Source: Rheinheimera hassiensis
Lineage (GTDB): Bacteria; Pseudomonadota; Gammaproteobacteria; Enterobacterales; Alteromonadaceae
DNA length: 64,000 bases
Reading direction: 5' to 3'
Assembly (NCBI RefSeq): GCF_022436675.1
Contig: NZ_JAKUJZ010000006.1
Location: 358,125 to 422,124 of the forward strand
A program made the translations under genes and the position numbers. Numbering within the stretch: position 1 is the first letter of the stretch; each line of letters begins with the position of its first letter. Positions 55,694 to 64,000 of the stretch are shown piece by piece. Under the pieces are notes generated by a model. It did not search any database, was not told the DNA's origin, and was given only the letters and a program-made list of their open reading frames with translations.

Positions 55694-55723
55694 AATTTCT
55701 GCAGAGTAACTTCCGGGTATTAT

Positions 55724-55837
55724 TCAGTTATAACCCAGCTCAGCCTGCTGCTCCAGTTCAGCGTCTGGCTCTGCTGGTGGGCACTGTGCCTCAGATGCGG
55801 CCACTGCCGAGGCGTCAGATATAGGTAAAACTGTCAT
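55724..55837 (-). CDS. Possible 37-residue peptide
   Basis: ATG 55837 with AGGTG six bases upstream, stop at 55724. The peptide is acidic and Ala/Glu/Pro-rich (MTVLPISDASAVAASEAQCP...), with no membrane segment. It is located 68 bp after the GH43 lipoprotein gene on the same strand and ends before the receptor terminator. Could equally be chance; included because the spacing and ribosome binding site are good. Confidence 0.3.
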   Translation of the reverse strand: MTVLPISDASAVAASEAQCPPAEPDAELEQQAELGYN

Positions 55838-55905
55838 GTCTATCACCTGTAATCGTTTATACAGTAGCAGCAGAAACAACGCAGGCTCTGCTGCCGGGCT
55901 AATCG

Positions 55906-57759
55906 TCAGTCAATGGCACGGATATGAAAACGCTGGCAGAAACTGTCTGCGGCCAGCGGTGCTTGTTTCAGTTCGCTATCATCGGCCAGCGCACAAGCCG
56001 GTACTTCCAACACCGCTTTGCTATGCGCCGACACTAACCGCATGCTGCCGTACGCATTGGGTTGCAATAACCAGTGGCTGGCTTTGACACCACAGGCGGC
56101 CATCACCACCGGCGCACCAGCCGCCAGAGATTCAGCCTGTACCGCCAGGCATAGATTATTGCCACTGCCATTTCGCAACTGCAAAGTACCCTGCTCGGTC
56201 TGGCTAAACTGCCAGTGCTGATCGGGCCGGTTTTGCCAGCCTGTCTGGCTGACTTTTGCCGCGCCAGCAGGTTGCCCGGCAGCAACTGATAACACCTTAC
56301 CACTTTGGCTACTGCTGATGGCCACCTTGCCGGCCGGCAGTAACTGCCAGTCGCTGCACCCTTGCTCGGCGTTACAACCTGGGATTTGCAACGCCGTATC
56401 ACCGGCTTTATTGATTAATTGCCAGGCAGCTGAATCCGTTGCCGCAAAACGCCACTGCTGGCGTACTTTATTGCGCCATGGCCCGGCTTCAGCCGCACCA
56501 TCAAGCCCAAGGCCGATATACCGGCCCTGCCGGGTCACTAAACGGTAATATTCGCCCGTGGTCGGGTCTACTTTTAACGCTGTATTTGCAGAGCAATTAA
56601 CAGCCGCCGGTGCATCATCAACCACGCCCAGACATTGGCCCTGACCGTTGCGTAACAGCCAGTCAGCCCCTTGCGGCACTGCCGTTATCGGGCCGTTTTC
56701 ACCGGACGGGGCGGCCATTACCTGTCCTTCCGGTACCGGCTGGCCAAAATTTGGCGTACCGTCATCATGCCAGCTAAAAGGCTGGGCGCGTAACGAGCGG
56801 GTAGCACTGCAGCCATCGGTTTCTTTGTTGTTACCGTGGTAAACCAGCCAGTCTTCTTTATTATCCGGCGATTTAAAAAAACCGTTATGGCCAGGGCCGT
56901 AAACGCCATTTGCCCGTTCAAATACTGGTTTATCGTATTTCTTCCAGTCTGCCGGGTTAAGCGGGTCGTCGCCGGTTAGCTCAAGCAAGCCCAGTTTGTA
57001 ATCCGGCGTATCGCAAAAGCTGGCTGAATACACCACAAAGGTGCGGCCGTTACGTTTTAACACTTCGGCGCCTTCATTCACTTTACGGCCGGAAATTTCC
57101 CACGGCAGCTTTGGCCTGGACAATACTACTCTGGGCCCGGTAATGGTCCAGGGGTTAACCATTTCGGCAATCCAGTTTAGTTGCTCATCACCCTGCCATT
57201 CTGACCACAGCAGATATAATTTTCCGTTGTGCTGCAGATAATTACCGTCAATATTCCAGCTATCCGGCATCGGAGAGCCTTTAAACTGATAAGGCCCCAT
57301 AGGATCATCGCCAGCGCTTTCCAGTACCGACAAATGCTGGCCATCGAGGTTTTCCTGCTTGCCGGAGGTAAACATCATATACCAGCGATAACCATCCGGG
57401 CCTTTGAGGCGGTGAAACTCATAAGCCCAGAAATTACAGCAACGGGCCGGATCAGTTTCTGACCACAAATAAACCGGCGTTGCCTCGGCCAGCCCGGCCA
57501 GCGTGGGGGCTTTGCGCATCACTAACTGCGAGGTCCAGGTGGTGGTGGTCAGGTAATAATTGCCGTCATAATATTCCAGCCAGGGATCGGCGCCATTGTT
57601 ATACAGCGGGTTGGTAAAGCTCTGGCCTTCATAGGCATCACTGACCGCGGTCTTATTGTCATCAGTTGCCTGATTCAGCGACTGCTGGCAGCCACTTAGT
57701 GACAGCACTATGGCGCTGGCCAGCAATGCCGGTTTAAGTATTGGTTTAATGTTATGCAT
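55906..57759 (-). CDS. GH43 lipoprotein with C-terminal ricin-type lectin region (alpha-L-arabinofuranosidase / arabinanase)
   Basis: 617 residues. Lipobox LSGC (Cys24) predicts an outer-membrane or cell-surface lipoprotein. Residues 48-370 form a GH43 five-bladed propeller with Asp58 (GADPW), Asp171 (NIDGNYL) and Glu229 (VNEGAEVL) as the expected catalytic triad. Residues about 375-617 contain repeated QW-type motifs (QQWRFA, DQHWQFSQ, SHWLLQP) of a ricin B/CBM13 lectin. It begins GGGGA six bases upstream of ATG 57759. Downstream of the endo-arabinanase gene in one operon. Activity on arabinan side chains or arabinoxylan is inferred. Confidence 0.88.
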   Translation of the reverse strand: MHNIKPILKPALLASAIVLSLSGCQQSLNQATDDNKTAVSDAYEGQSFTNPLYNNGADPWLEYYDGNYYLTTTTWTSQLVMRKAPTLAGLAEATPVYLWSETDPARCCNFWAYEFHRLKGPDGYRWYMMFTSGKQENLDGQHLSVLESAGDDPMGPYQFKGSPMPDSWNIDGNYLQHNGKLYLLWSEWQGDEQLNWIAEMVNPWTITGPRVVLSRPKLPWEISGRKVNEGAEVLKRNGRTFVVYSASFCDTPDYKLGLLELTGDDPLNPADWKKYDKPVFERANGVYGPGHNGFFKSPDNKEDWLVYHGNNKETDGCSATRSLRAQPFSWHDDGTPNFGQPVPEGQVMAAPSGENGPITAVPQGADWLLRNGQGQCLGVVDDAPAAVNCSANTALKVDPTTGEYYRLVTRQGRYIGLGLDGAAEAGPWRNKVRQQWRFAATDSAAWQLINKAGDTALQIPGCNAEQGCSDWQLLPAGKVAISSSQSGKVLSVAAGQPAGAAKVSQTGWQNRPDQHWQFSQTEQGTLQLRNGSGNNLCLAVQAESLAAGAPVVMAACGVKASHWLLQPNAYGSMRLVSAHSKAVLEVPACALADDSELKQAPLAADSFCQRFHIRAID

Positions 57760-57795
57760 CTTCTATCCCCGTTTTTGTTTGTCGCTTTATCAGCG

Positions 57796-58869
57796 CTATT
57801 TTTGCTCTGCTGGCAGTAATACACTGCGATAATCGCTCAGCACACTGTCACTCAGCAGTGGCCATTTGGCGTCATCCCAGCTTATTTCGGCTATTTTTAG
57901 TTTTTGTAAGCCATTATCGGCCGCTTCATAAGCATGAAACACCAGATAGTCTTTACCGTTGAAGGTGTAGGCACTGTTATGGCCCAGGCCGGGCCAGTCA
58001 CGGTTGCCTTTAAGTAGCACAGTGCCGCCGCCCTCATTTAGCGACTTACCGTCTTTATCCAGATAGGGGCCGGTAACATTTTTCGCGCGACCAACAACCA
58101 GATGATAGGTACTGTCGGCACCACGGCAGCATTTGCCATACGAGACAAACAGATAGTAATAACCATGCTGTTTAAAGATAAAAGGCGCTTCCAGCTCGCC
58201 CGGGCCTGGCTCGGCGTCATCAATAAAGGCCGAGCGCTGTGCTTTGGCAATGGTATGCCACTGCTGCGGCTGTGCCAGCGATACTAAGTCATCTGCCAGT
58301 TTTACCAGTTTTAAACCACCCCAGAATGAACCAAAGCTCATCCAGATATCGCTGTTATCATCGGCAATAATATTCGGATCTATCGCGTTCCATAAATCGC
58401 GCTGTGGCACTGATTGCAGCACTATACCTTTGTCCTGCCACTGGTAATCGGGGCTGCTTTTATCCAGCGTATTATTAACAGTAACACCAATGGCCGAGGT
58501 GTTTTTGCCAAAGGCCGACACCGAGTAATACAAATAAAACTTACCGTTGTGCTGATAAATATCCGGCGCCCAGATATGGCCATCAAAGCTTGGCGCCACC
58601 TGTTTAGCCCACTGTGGTTCATCAGCAAATACGCGGCCGGCCAGTTGCCACTGCAGCATATCGTCGGAGTGATAATAGGTAATACCCGGCCCGGTACTGA
58701 ATAAATAGAAGCGGCCATCTTGCTGTGCCATCACCGGATCATGGATACTGAGTTGTGGCAGTGTTTGTTGTTCATCTGCGCAGGCGGTTTGCCCGGTTAA
58801 TAACAAGGCCAGCGCTGAAACCCTGCCCACGCCAGCCAGCCATTTTGTTGTCGTTACCCCGTTTAACAT
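57796..58869 (-). CDS. Secreted GH43 endo-alpha-1,5-L-arabinanase
   Basis: 357 residues with an N-terminal signal (ALALLLTGQTACA). The catalytic residues fit characterised arabinanases: Asp44 in SIHDPVM (base), Asp164 in NAIDPNI (pKa modulator) and Glu227 in GELEAPF (acid). HIWAPDIYQHNGKFYLYYS and GLGHNSAYTF (metal-site His) complete the pattern. It should cut the alpha-1,5-arabinan backbone outside the cytoplasm. AAGGAGG is five bases before the ATG, a very strong ribosome binding site. First gene of the minus-strand operon. Confidence 0.9.
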   Translation of the reverse strand: MLNGVTTTKWLAGVGRVSALALLLTGQTACADEQQTLPQLSIHDPVMAQQDGRFYLFSTGPGITYYHSDDMLQWQLAGRVFADEPQWAKQVAPSFDGHIWAPDIYQHNGKFYLYYSVSAFGKNTSAIGVTVNNTLDKSSPDYQWQDKGIVLQSVPQRDLWNAIDPNIIADDNSDIWMSFGSFWGGLKLVKLADDLVSLAQPQQWHTIAKAQRSAFIDDAEPGPGELEAPFIFKQHGYYYLFVSYGKCCRGADSTYHLVVGRAKNVTGPYLDKDGKSLNEGGGTVLLKGNRDWPGLGHNSAYTFNGKDYLVFHAYEAADNGLQKLKIAEISWDDAKWPLLSDSVLSDYRSVLLPAEQK

Positions 58870-59093
58870 CTACGCCTCCTTAAGGCTGCAGACCCCACCC
58901 TCTATAGGGGTTGATATCTGCTTTCATTTTAGTAGTATTGTATTACTATTTATCATATATTATTCGACAGTGCAAAACTCAACCAGCCAAACTGTGGCAG
59001 TTTTGCGAATAAAAAATATAAAAAACCGGTGCTACGCAGGAATAATCACAGGCTTGAACCTGCCGCATAGTACCGGGAACGACAGGGAACTTT
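58870..59093. promoter_or_regulatory. Divergent promoter region of the arabinan operons
   Basis: 224 bp between the endo-arabinanase gene and the symporter gene. A/T-rich stretch at 58925-58965 with TAGTA (58930-58934) / TACTA (58944-58948) around GTATTGTAT. Its complement contains TACAATA, also seen in the centres of the two palindromes at the receptor promoter, but the arms differ. No confident -35/-10 pair could be picked. Confidence 0.4.
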
Positions 59094-60446
59094 ATGCAAA
59101 CTCACAAACTTTCCGTACTGGAGAAAGTCGGCTTTGGTGCCGGCGATATGGCGGTCAACGTGGTGATGTCATCTATGATGCTGATTATCACATTTTTCTA
59201 CACCGATATTTTTGGCTTAAAGCCAGCCGACTTAGCGGTGCTGTTTTTAGTGGTGCGGCTGGTTGATGCGGTAACCGATCCGCTAATGGGCATAATTACC
59301 GACCGTTTTACTACCCGCTGGGGCCGCTACCGGCCCTACTTCCTGTTTTTAGCCGTACCCTTTGGTATTGCGGTATACCTTACCTTCAGTACCCCCGACT
59401 GGGATTACAACAGTAAACTGGTGTGGGCCTATGCTACCTATATTCTGGTCACGGTCATTTTTACTGCAGTGACCATTCCGTATATCTCTATTATTGGCGT
59501 GCTAACGGATAACCCGAAAGAGCGCTTATCCGCCAACGGCTACCGGTTATTTTTTGCCAAAATCGCGGCTTTTCTGGTGACTATTATTGTGCCTATTCTG
59601 GCAAAGCACTGGGGCGGAGAGAACCTGGCCGGTGGCTATCAGTCGGCGATGGGAGTGATGGCATTAATGGCAACATTGCTGTTTTTATTCTGTTTTTTTA
59701 CCACTACCGAACGTATCCAGCATACCGTAGAAACGCTGCCGTTTTTGCAGCAGCTAAAATACCTGCTAAAAAATGATCAATGGCTGGTGCTGTGCGCGGT
59801 ATGCGTTACCGGCACTATCGGCTATGTGGTGCGCGGCTCTGTCGCCGCTTACTACGCCAAATATTATCTTGGTGGTGACGCCGCTATGCTGTCAGCATTT
59901 TTATCCACCGGCGTCGCTGCAGCCATATTAGCCATGGTGGCCTCAACCTGGATCACCAAGCATTACTGCAAGGTGAAACTGTTCCGCTACAGCCAGATTT
60001 TAGTGGCGATATTAAGTGTGCTGCTATATGTACTGGTAAACCCCGGTGATGTGATGCTGGCCTTTGTGTTGTATTTTCTGCTGTCATTTGTCGTCGATTT
60101 GCATGCCCCGGTATTCTGGTCGGCTATTCCAGAGGCTGTTGATTACGGCGCCGATAAAACCGGCCAGCGCGTGTCCGGCCTGGCTTTTGGTGGTATCTCT
60201 TTTTGCCAGAAAGCCGGTATGGGCATCGCTGGTTTTATGGTTGGCAGCCTGCTGGCCGGTTTTGACTATGTGCCGGATCAACCGCAAAGTGCATTGGCAC
60301 TGACCGGCATCGCCTTAATGCTGTCGGTTATTCCGGGCGTGTTTCATCTGCTGATGGGCTTACTGATGTTTCGCTATCGCATTACCGATAACTATTACCA
60401 ACAGTTGGTCGGGAAAACCAGTGTCGTTAAGCCCACTACTATCTGA
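59094..60446 (+). CDS. GPH-family sugar:cation symporter (MFS)
   Basis: 450 residues, 12 hydrophobic segments. GPH (glycoside-pentoside-hexuronide) features: GFGAGDMAVNVVMSSMM in helix 1, FLVVRLVDAVTDPLMGIITDR (the D-x-x-x-DP motif of helix 2 and loop), GRYRPYFLF and GLAFGGISFCQKAGMG near helix 10. Members such as XynP/LacS carry pentosides and oligosaccharides with Na+ or H+. Given the neighbours, arabinose-containing oligosaccharides are the likely cargo. First gene of the plus-strand operon; AGGGAA ribosome binding site. Confidence 0.9.
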   Translation: MQTHKLSVLEKVGFGAGDMAVNVVMSSMMLIITFFYTDIFGLKPADLAVLFLVVRLVDAVTDPLMGIITDRFTTRWGRYRPYFLFLAVPFGIAVYLTFSTPDWDYNSKLVWAYATYILVTVIFTAVTIPYISIIGVLTDNPKERLSANGYRLFFAKIAAFLVTIIVPILAKHWGGENLAGGYQSAMGVMALMATLLFLFCFFTTTERIQHTVETLPFLQQLKYLLKNDQWLVLCAVCVTGTIGYVVRGSVAAYYAKYYLGGDAAMLSAFLSTGVAAAILAMVASTWITKHYCKVKLFRYSQILVAILSVLLYVLVNPGDVMLAFVLYFLLSFVVDLHAPVFWSAIPEAVDYGADKTGQRVSGLAFGGISFCQKAGMGIAGFMVGSLLAGFDYVPDQPQSALALTGIALMLSVIPGVFHLLMGLLMFRYRITDNYYQQLVGKTSVVKPTTI

Positions 60447-60456
60447 GGAGTTTACT

Positions 60457-61401
60457 GTGAGATTACAGCAGCCATTAATTGAACAGCGCGCCGATCCGTG
60501 CATTTATAAACACAGTGACGGCTTTTACTATTTTACCGCGTCGGTGCCGGCTTATGACTTAATTGAACTACGCCGCGCCAGAACAATAAATGAGCTGGCC
60601 AGCGCCCCGGCGGTAGCGGTATGGCATAAGCCCGACAGCGGCCCTTACTCTGAGCTGATCTGGGCACCGGAGATCCATTTTAATCAGGGTGCCTGGTATA
60701 TTTATTTTGCCGCTGCGCCCAACCGCGAAATCAAAAATAAGCTGTTTCAGCACCGGATGTATGTGCTGCGCTGCACTGACGCCAATCCGGTTGGCGGCCA
60801 ATGGCAGTTTGTCGGCCAGCTCGACAGCGGCATCGACACCTTTTGCCTGGATGCCACCACTTTTAGCCACCATGACCAGCTGTACTATGTCTGGGCACAA
60901 AAGGATAACGCCATCGAAGGCAACAGCAATTTATATATTGCGACGATGGACACGCCGGATAAATTAAGCGGTGCGCCGGTTATGCTAAGCAAACCTGAGC
61001 TGGAGTGGGAAACGCGCGGTTTTTGGGTTAATGAAGGCCCGGCAGTGCTCAAGCGTAACGGTAAAATCTTTTTAACTTACTCAGCCAGTGCCACCAATGA
61101 AAACTACTGTATTGGCCTGTTATGGGCCGATGAAAATGCCGACCTGTTAAACCCTGCCAGCTGGCATAAATCGCCGCAGCCGATATTTCAAAGCTGCTTT
61201 GAACATGGTGTTTATGGCCCGGGCCATAACAGCTTTACCGTATCAGAAGATGGTCAGCACGATATGCTGGTATACCACGCCCGCACCTATACCGAAATTG
61301 TCGGCGACCCGTTATGGGACCCAAACCGCCATACTTATGTTAAAGCCATACGCTGGGATGACAACGGCATGCCGCTATTTGGCAAAGCGTCAGAGGCGTG
61401 A
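60457..61401 (+). CDS. Cytoplasmic GH43 glycoside hydrolase (alpha-L-arabinofuranosidase-like)
   Basis: 314 residues starting at GTG 60457, six bases after AGGAG; the reading frame upstream overlaps the symporter and has no ribosome binding site. No signal peptide, so it should act on imported oligosaccharides. GH43 residues: Asp13 (RADPCIY), Asp132 (CLDATTF) and Glu193 (VNEGPAVL), with HGVYGPGHNSFT near the metal site. Related to the lipoprotein GH43 in its second half (WVNEGPAVLKRNGK versus KVNEGAEVLKRNGR). Probably releases L-arabinose. Confidence 0.88.
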   Translation: MRLQQPLIEQRADPCIYKHSDGFYYFTASVPAYDLIELRRARTINELASAPAVAVWHKPDSGPYSELIWAPEIHFNQGAWYIYFAAAPNREIKNKLFQHRMYVLRCTDANPVGGQWQFVGQLDSGIDTFCLDATTFSHHDQLYYVWAQKDNAIEGNSNLYIATMDTPDKLSGAPVMLSKPELEWETRGFWVNEGPAVLKRNGKIFLTYSASATNENYCIGLLWADENADLLNPASWHKSPQPIFQSCFEHGVYGPGHNSFTVSEDGQHDMLVYHARTYTEIVGDPLWDPNRHTYVKAIRWDDNGMPLFGKASEA

Positions 61402-61427
61402 AGTTTAACCCTGAGTGAGGAAGCAAG

Positions 61428-63770
61428 ATGAAAGCTTTGCTTAGCTTGTGTATGTTACTGCTGGTACTGCCGGTCAGTGCCGCTATAGACACTTTTGCGC
61501 TTAATCAGGTACGGCTGCACAGCGGGCCCTTTTATCAGGCGCAGCAAACCAACATCGGCTATCTGATGGCGATGAACCCGGACCGCCTGCTGGCCCCTTA
61601 CCGGCGCGAAGCTGGCCTGCCGCCACTGGCCGATCCTTACCCGAACTGGGAAAGCTCTGGCCTGGATGGCCATATCGGCGGCCACTACCTTAGCGCGCTG
61701 GCGTTGATGTACAGCGCCAGCGGCGAGCAGCAACTGCTCGAGCGGCTGAACTACATGATTAACGAGCTGCACAGTTACCAGCAAAAACATGGCGATGGCT
61801 ACCTGGGCGGTATTCCCGGCGGCAAAGCCACCTGGCAGCAAATCAGCCAGGGCCAGATAGACGCTGATTTATTTGTGTTAAACAAGCAATGGGTGCCCTG
61901 GTATAACCTGCATAAAACCTTCGCCGGTTTGCATGATGCTTATGTTTACGCCGGCAATCAGCAGGCTAAGCAGATGTTGCTGCAACTGAGCGACTGGGCG
62001 CTTAAGCTAACCAGCCAGCTGAGCGATCAGCAACTGCAGCAAATGCTGATCACCGAATATGGCGGCATGAACGATATTCTGGCCAAAGTGGCCGAACTTA
62101 GCGGTGACGACAAATACCTACAGCTGGCGCTGCGCTTTTCTGAACTGCGTATTATGCAGCCGCTGTTACAACAACAAGATGTACTGGACGGCCTGCACGC
62201 CAATACCCAGATCCCGAAAATTATTGGCATGGCGCAGCTTGCCAGCCAAACGAACAACAACAGCTGGTATCAGGCCGCTGATTTTTTCTGGCAACAAGTA
62301 GTGAATAAACGCAGTGTCGCCATAGGTGGCAACAGCGTGCGCGAGCATTTTCACCCGTCAGACGATTTCAGCAGCATGCTAAGTGATGTAGAGGGGCCGG
62401 AAACCTGCAACACCTACAATATGTTAAAGCTAACCAAGCTGCTATATCAGCGCGCGCCAGAACCGCGCTATATGGAATACTACGAACGGGCGCTGTATAA
62501 CCATATTTTATCGTCGCAGCACCCAGAGCATGGTGGCCTGGTGTATTTTACGCCCATGCGGCCCAATCACTACCGCGTCTATTCGTCGCCAGAGCACACC
62601 ATGTGGTGCTGCGTTGGCTCCGGCATTGAAAACCACGCTAAATACGGCGAAATGATTTATGCCCATAAAGACGATCAGCTGTATGTAAATTTGTTTGTCG
62701 ATTCCAGCCTGAACTGGAGCCAGCAAGCCGTAAAAATTCGTCAGACTACCGAATTTCCGGATCAAGACAGCAGTCTGATCACGATAGAACAAGGCGGTAA
62801 ATTTGGCCTGAATATCCGTAATCCGCAGTGGGTCGCCGGTAAGGTGCAACTGACACTAAACGGCAAAGCCGTGGAATTCACATCAAAAACTCCAGGCTAT
62901 TTAAGCCTGCAGCGCCACTGGCACAAAGGCGATAAGCTGGCGATTGCCCTGCCGATGCAAACCACGCTGGAGCAACTGCCGGATAACAGCAAGCACTATG
63001 CTATTTTGCATGGCCCTATTGTGCTGGCCGCGCGCAGCCAATGGCAGGACAAGCTTAGTTTTATTGCCGATAGCAGCCGCATGGGCCATATCGCCAGTGG
63101 CGAGCAATGCCCGGTTGATCAAACGCCGACCTTTATCAGTGATAACGCCGATTTTGTCCGCCATATTAAACCGGTTGCCGGCAAGGCGCTGGCCTTTACC
63201 AGCGGCGAAGCAGTGCTGGCCGGTGTTGAGGGCCCGTTAGAGCTGATACCATTCTTCCGGCTGCATGACAGCCGCTACACGCTGTATTTCCCGCACAGTA
63301 ACGCCGGCCAATGGCAGCAACAACAAAATGTATTGCGCCAGCAAAGCCAACTTGACAGCCAACTGGCAGCTAAAACCATCGATATGATCCGCCCCGGCGA
63401 GCAACAGCCAGAAGCCGATCATCAATTTGCAGGTGAGAAAACCGAAGCAGGGGTGCACCAGGGCCGGCACTGGCGCCATGCTGCCGGCTGGTTTAGTTAC
63501 CGCTTAAACACCAGAGGGCAAGATGCGCTGAAACTACGGCTGACGTATTTTGGCGCTGACAGCAACCGGCATTTCCAAATTTTGCTGAATAACCAGCTAC
63601 TGGCTAATGTCAGCCTGACGGGTGAGCAGGGCGATAACTTTTACCATGTCGATTATCCGATCCCTGCCAGGCTGTTAAACACCGGCGATAGTATAGAACT
63701 GAAATTTGTTGCTAACGCCGGTTCCATCGCTGGCGGTATTTATGAAGTGCGTTTAATGCAGATTGACTAG
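61428..63770 (+). CDS. Secreted beta-L-arabinofuranosidase, GH127/GH146 type
   Basis: 780 residues; signal peptide MKALLSLCMLLLVLPVSAA. An (alpha/alpha)6 barrel with the zinc/cysteine site Glu325-x-Cys327 (VEGPETCNTYNM) and Cys394-Cys395 (TMWCCVGSG); the pair corresponds to nucleophile and ligand in HypBA1-type enzymes. The extra Cys two residues earlier in HypBA1 is Met392 here, which leans towards the GH146 branch. C-terminal beta domains extend to 780 (about 620 onward resembling DUF4986). Removes beta-linked arabinofuranose from pectic or glycoprotein side chains. Last gene of the plus-strand operon. Confidence 0.87.
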   Translation: MKALLSLCMLLLVLPVSAAIDTFALNQVRLHSGPFYQAQQTNIGYLMAMNPDRLLAPYRREAGLPPLADPYPNWESSGLDGHIGGHYLSALALMYSASGEQQLLERLNYMINELHSYQQKHGDGYLGGIPGGKATWQQISQGQIDADLFVLNKQWVPWYNLHKTFAGLHDAYVYAGNQQAKQMLLQLSDWALKLTSQLSDQQLQQMLITEYGGMNDILAKVAELSGDDKYLQLALRFSELRIMQPLLQQQDVLDGLHANTQIPKIIGMAQLASQTNNNSWYQAADFFWQQVVNKRSVAIGGNSVREHFHPSDDFSSMLSDVEGPETCNTYNMLKLTKLLYQRAPEPRYMEYYERALYNHILSSQHPEHGGLVYFTPMRPNHYRVYSSPEHTMWCCVGSGIENHAKYGEMIYAHKDDQLYVNLFVDSSLNWSQQAVKIRQTTEFPDQDSSLITIEQGGKFGLNIRNPQWVAGKVQLTLNGKAVEFTSKTPGYLSLQRHWHKGDKLAIALPMQTTLEQLPDNSKHYAILHGPIVLAARSQWQDKLSFIADSSRMGHIASGEQCPVDQTPTFISDNADFVRHIKPVAGKALAFTSGEAVLAGVEGPLELIPFFRLHDSRYTLYFPHSNAGQWQQQQNVLRQQSQLDSQLAAKTIDMIRPGEQQPEADHQFAGEKTEAGVHQGRHWRHAAGWFSYRLNTRGQDALKLRLTYFGADSNRHFQILLNNQLLANVSLTGEQGDNFYHVDYPIPARLLNTGDSIELKFVANAGSIAGGIYEVRLMQID

Positions 63771-63799
63771 GGCGTGTTGACGTTTGCTGGTTAGATTTT

Positions 63800-63896
63800 G
63801 TTCGTCTGGCGGTGTTTTTCTCACGAAACGAGGAGTGCGGTTTAGTTATTCTAAATAAACGACGAGTGACAAAGAGCAAAGCGCCGCCAGACGAAC
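63800..63896. repeat. Structured element with 13-bp inverted arms after the GH127/146 gene
   Basis: GTTCGTCTGGCGG (63800-63812) and CCGCCAGACGAAC (63884-63896) are perfectly complementary. Inside, TTTTTCTCAC and GTGACAAAGA continue the pairing imperfectly, and TTTAG/CTAAA forms an apical hairpin. No reading frame of interest. Looks like an interspersed repeat or structured RNA rather than a terminator. The surrounding 63771-64000 has no gene. Confidence 0.6.
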
Positions 63897-63924
63897 CCTG
63901 CGGGCAGCGTGTGGCTGGCATTTC

Positions 63925-63954
63925 TGTGGGGTGAAAATAAAGTTTCACCCCACA
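63925..63954. repeat. 12-bp perfect hairpin near the window end
   Basis: TGTGGGGTGAAA (63925-63936) / TTTCACCCCACA (63943-63954) with an ATAAAG loop. No U-run follows on either strand. It may be the second half of the element at 63800-63896. Confidence 0.6.
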
Positions 63955-64000
63955 TAATAAAATTCAGTCATTGAAAATATAGTGTCATCCTAATTTCGGT

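Noticed and set aside
60421..60456. Upstream start for the cytoplasmic GH43 overlapping the symporter
   Set aside because: No ribosome binding site; the GTG at 60457 has AGGAG at ideal spacing.

Overview
The window is chromosomal DNA of a gammaproteobacterium with moderate G+C. It is most likely from the Alteromonadales / Rheinheimera-Alishewanella-Arsukibacterium neighbourhood. That placement is inferred from gene content and order: dksA-gluQ-pcnB-folK-panBC, pabA-astC-astA-astD followed by a DUF3802 gene, a PLP-type aspartate decarboxylase (PanP) close to panBC, and TIGR04219, DUF2333 and TIGR03899-like proteins. I found no rRNA, tRNA, CRISPR array, prophage or transposase gene. Almost all of the window is ordinary, tightly packed core genome; the last 11 kb is an accessory carbohydrate locus.

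Layout. 0-8.2 kb: a periplasmic cyclophilin, an unknown small protein, AmpG, a small HTH regulator, ErpA with an IscR type 1 box in its promoter, a ClC chloride transporter overlapping hemJ, pyrB and hemL. 8.2-19 kb (minus strand): hrpB-mrcB(PBP1b)-wHTH regulator, then a small secreted peptide and a second wHTH/beta-propeller membrane regulator, and pepB upstream. 19-24.5 kb (plus): dksA, gluQ, pcnB (which appears to start at AUU behind five tandem 23-bp repeats), folK, panB, panC. 24.5-31.5 kb: a sigma54-type promoter in front of a tiny secreted protein, then a minus-strand block with a DUF2959-like lipoprotein, panP, yadH/yadG, ubiX and mpl. A structured hairpin-rich repeat lies between panP and yadH. 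31.7-40.5 kb: fbp, ppa, a chemoreceptor, a REC-DUF3369-GGDEF-EAL protein, a TIGR03899-like protein and a hybrid sensor whose kinase core has decayed. 40.6-46.5 kb: TIGR04219 outer-membrane protein, DUF2333, PCu(A)C copper chaperone, a PspC mini-operon with two unannotated 40-residue membrane peptides behind a second sigma54-type promoter, dusA, speD, an OsmC-like protein and DUF3802. 46.6-52.6 kb: the arginine succinyltransferase genes astD, astA, astC, an HDOD protein and pabA.

52.7-63.8 kb is an arabinan / arabinoside utilisation locus. It holds a TonB-dependent receptor, a secreted GH43 endo-arabinanase, a GH43 lipoprotein with a ricin-type lectin tail, a GPH-family symporter, a cytoplasmic GH43 and a secreted GH127/GH146-type beta-L-arabinofuranosidase. 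The inferred flow is cell-surface and periplasmic cleavage, TonB-dependent import, symport into the cytoplasm and final trimming there. No L-arabinose catabolic enzymes or dedicated regulator are visible, so these must lie elsewhere. The receptor promoter carries two overlapping 26-bp palindromes of identical architecture that cover a good -35/-10 pair, a strong candidate operator.

The most notable observations are the two sigma54-type promoters driving tiny envelope proteins, the AUU start and 23-bp repeats at pcnB, the twin palindromes at the receptor promoter, the pair of wHTH/beta-propeller regulators around a small cysteine-containing secreted peptide, and the hairpin-rich repeat near 27.7 kb.
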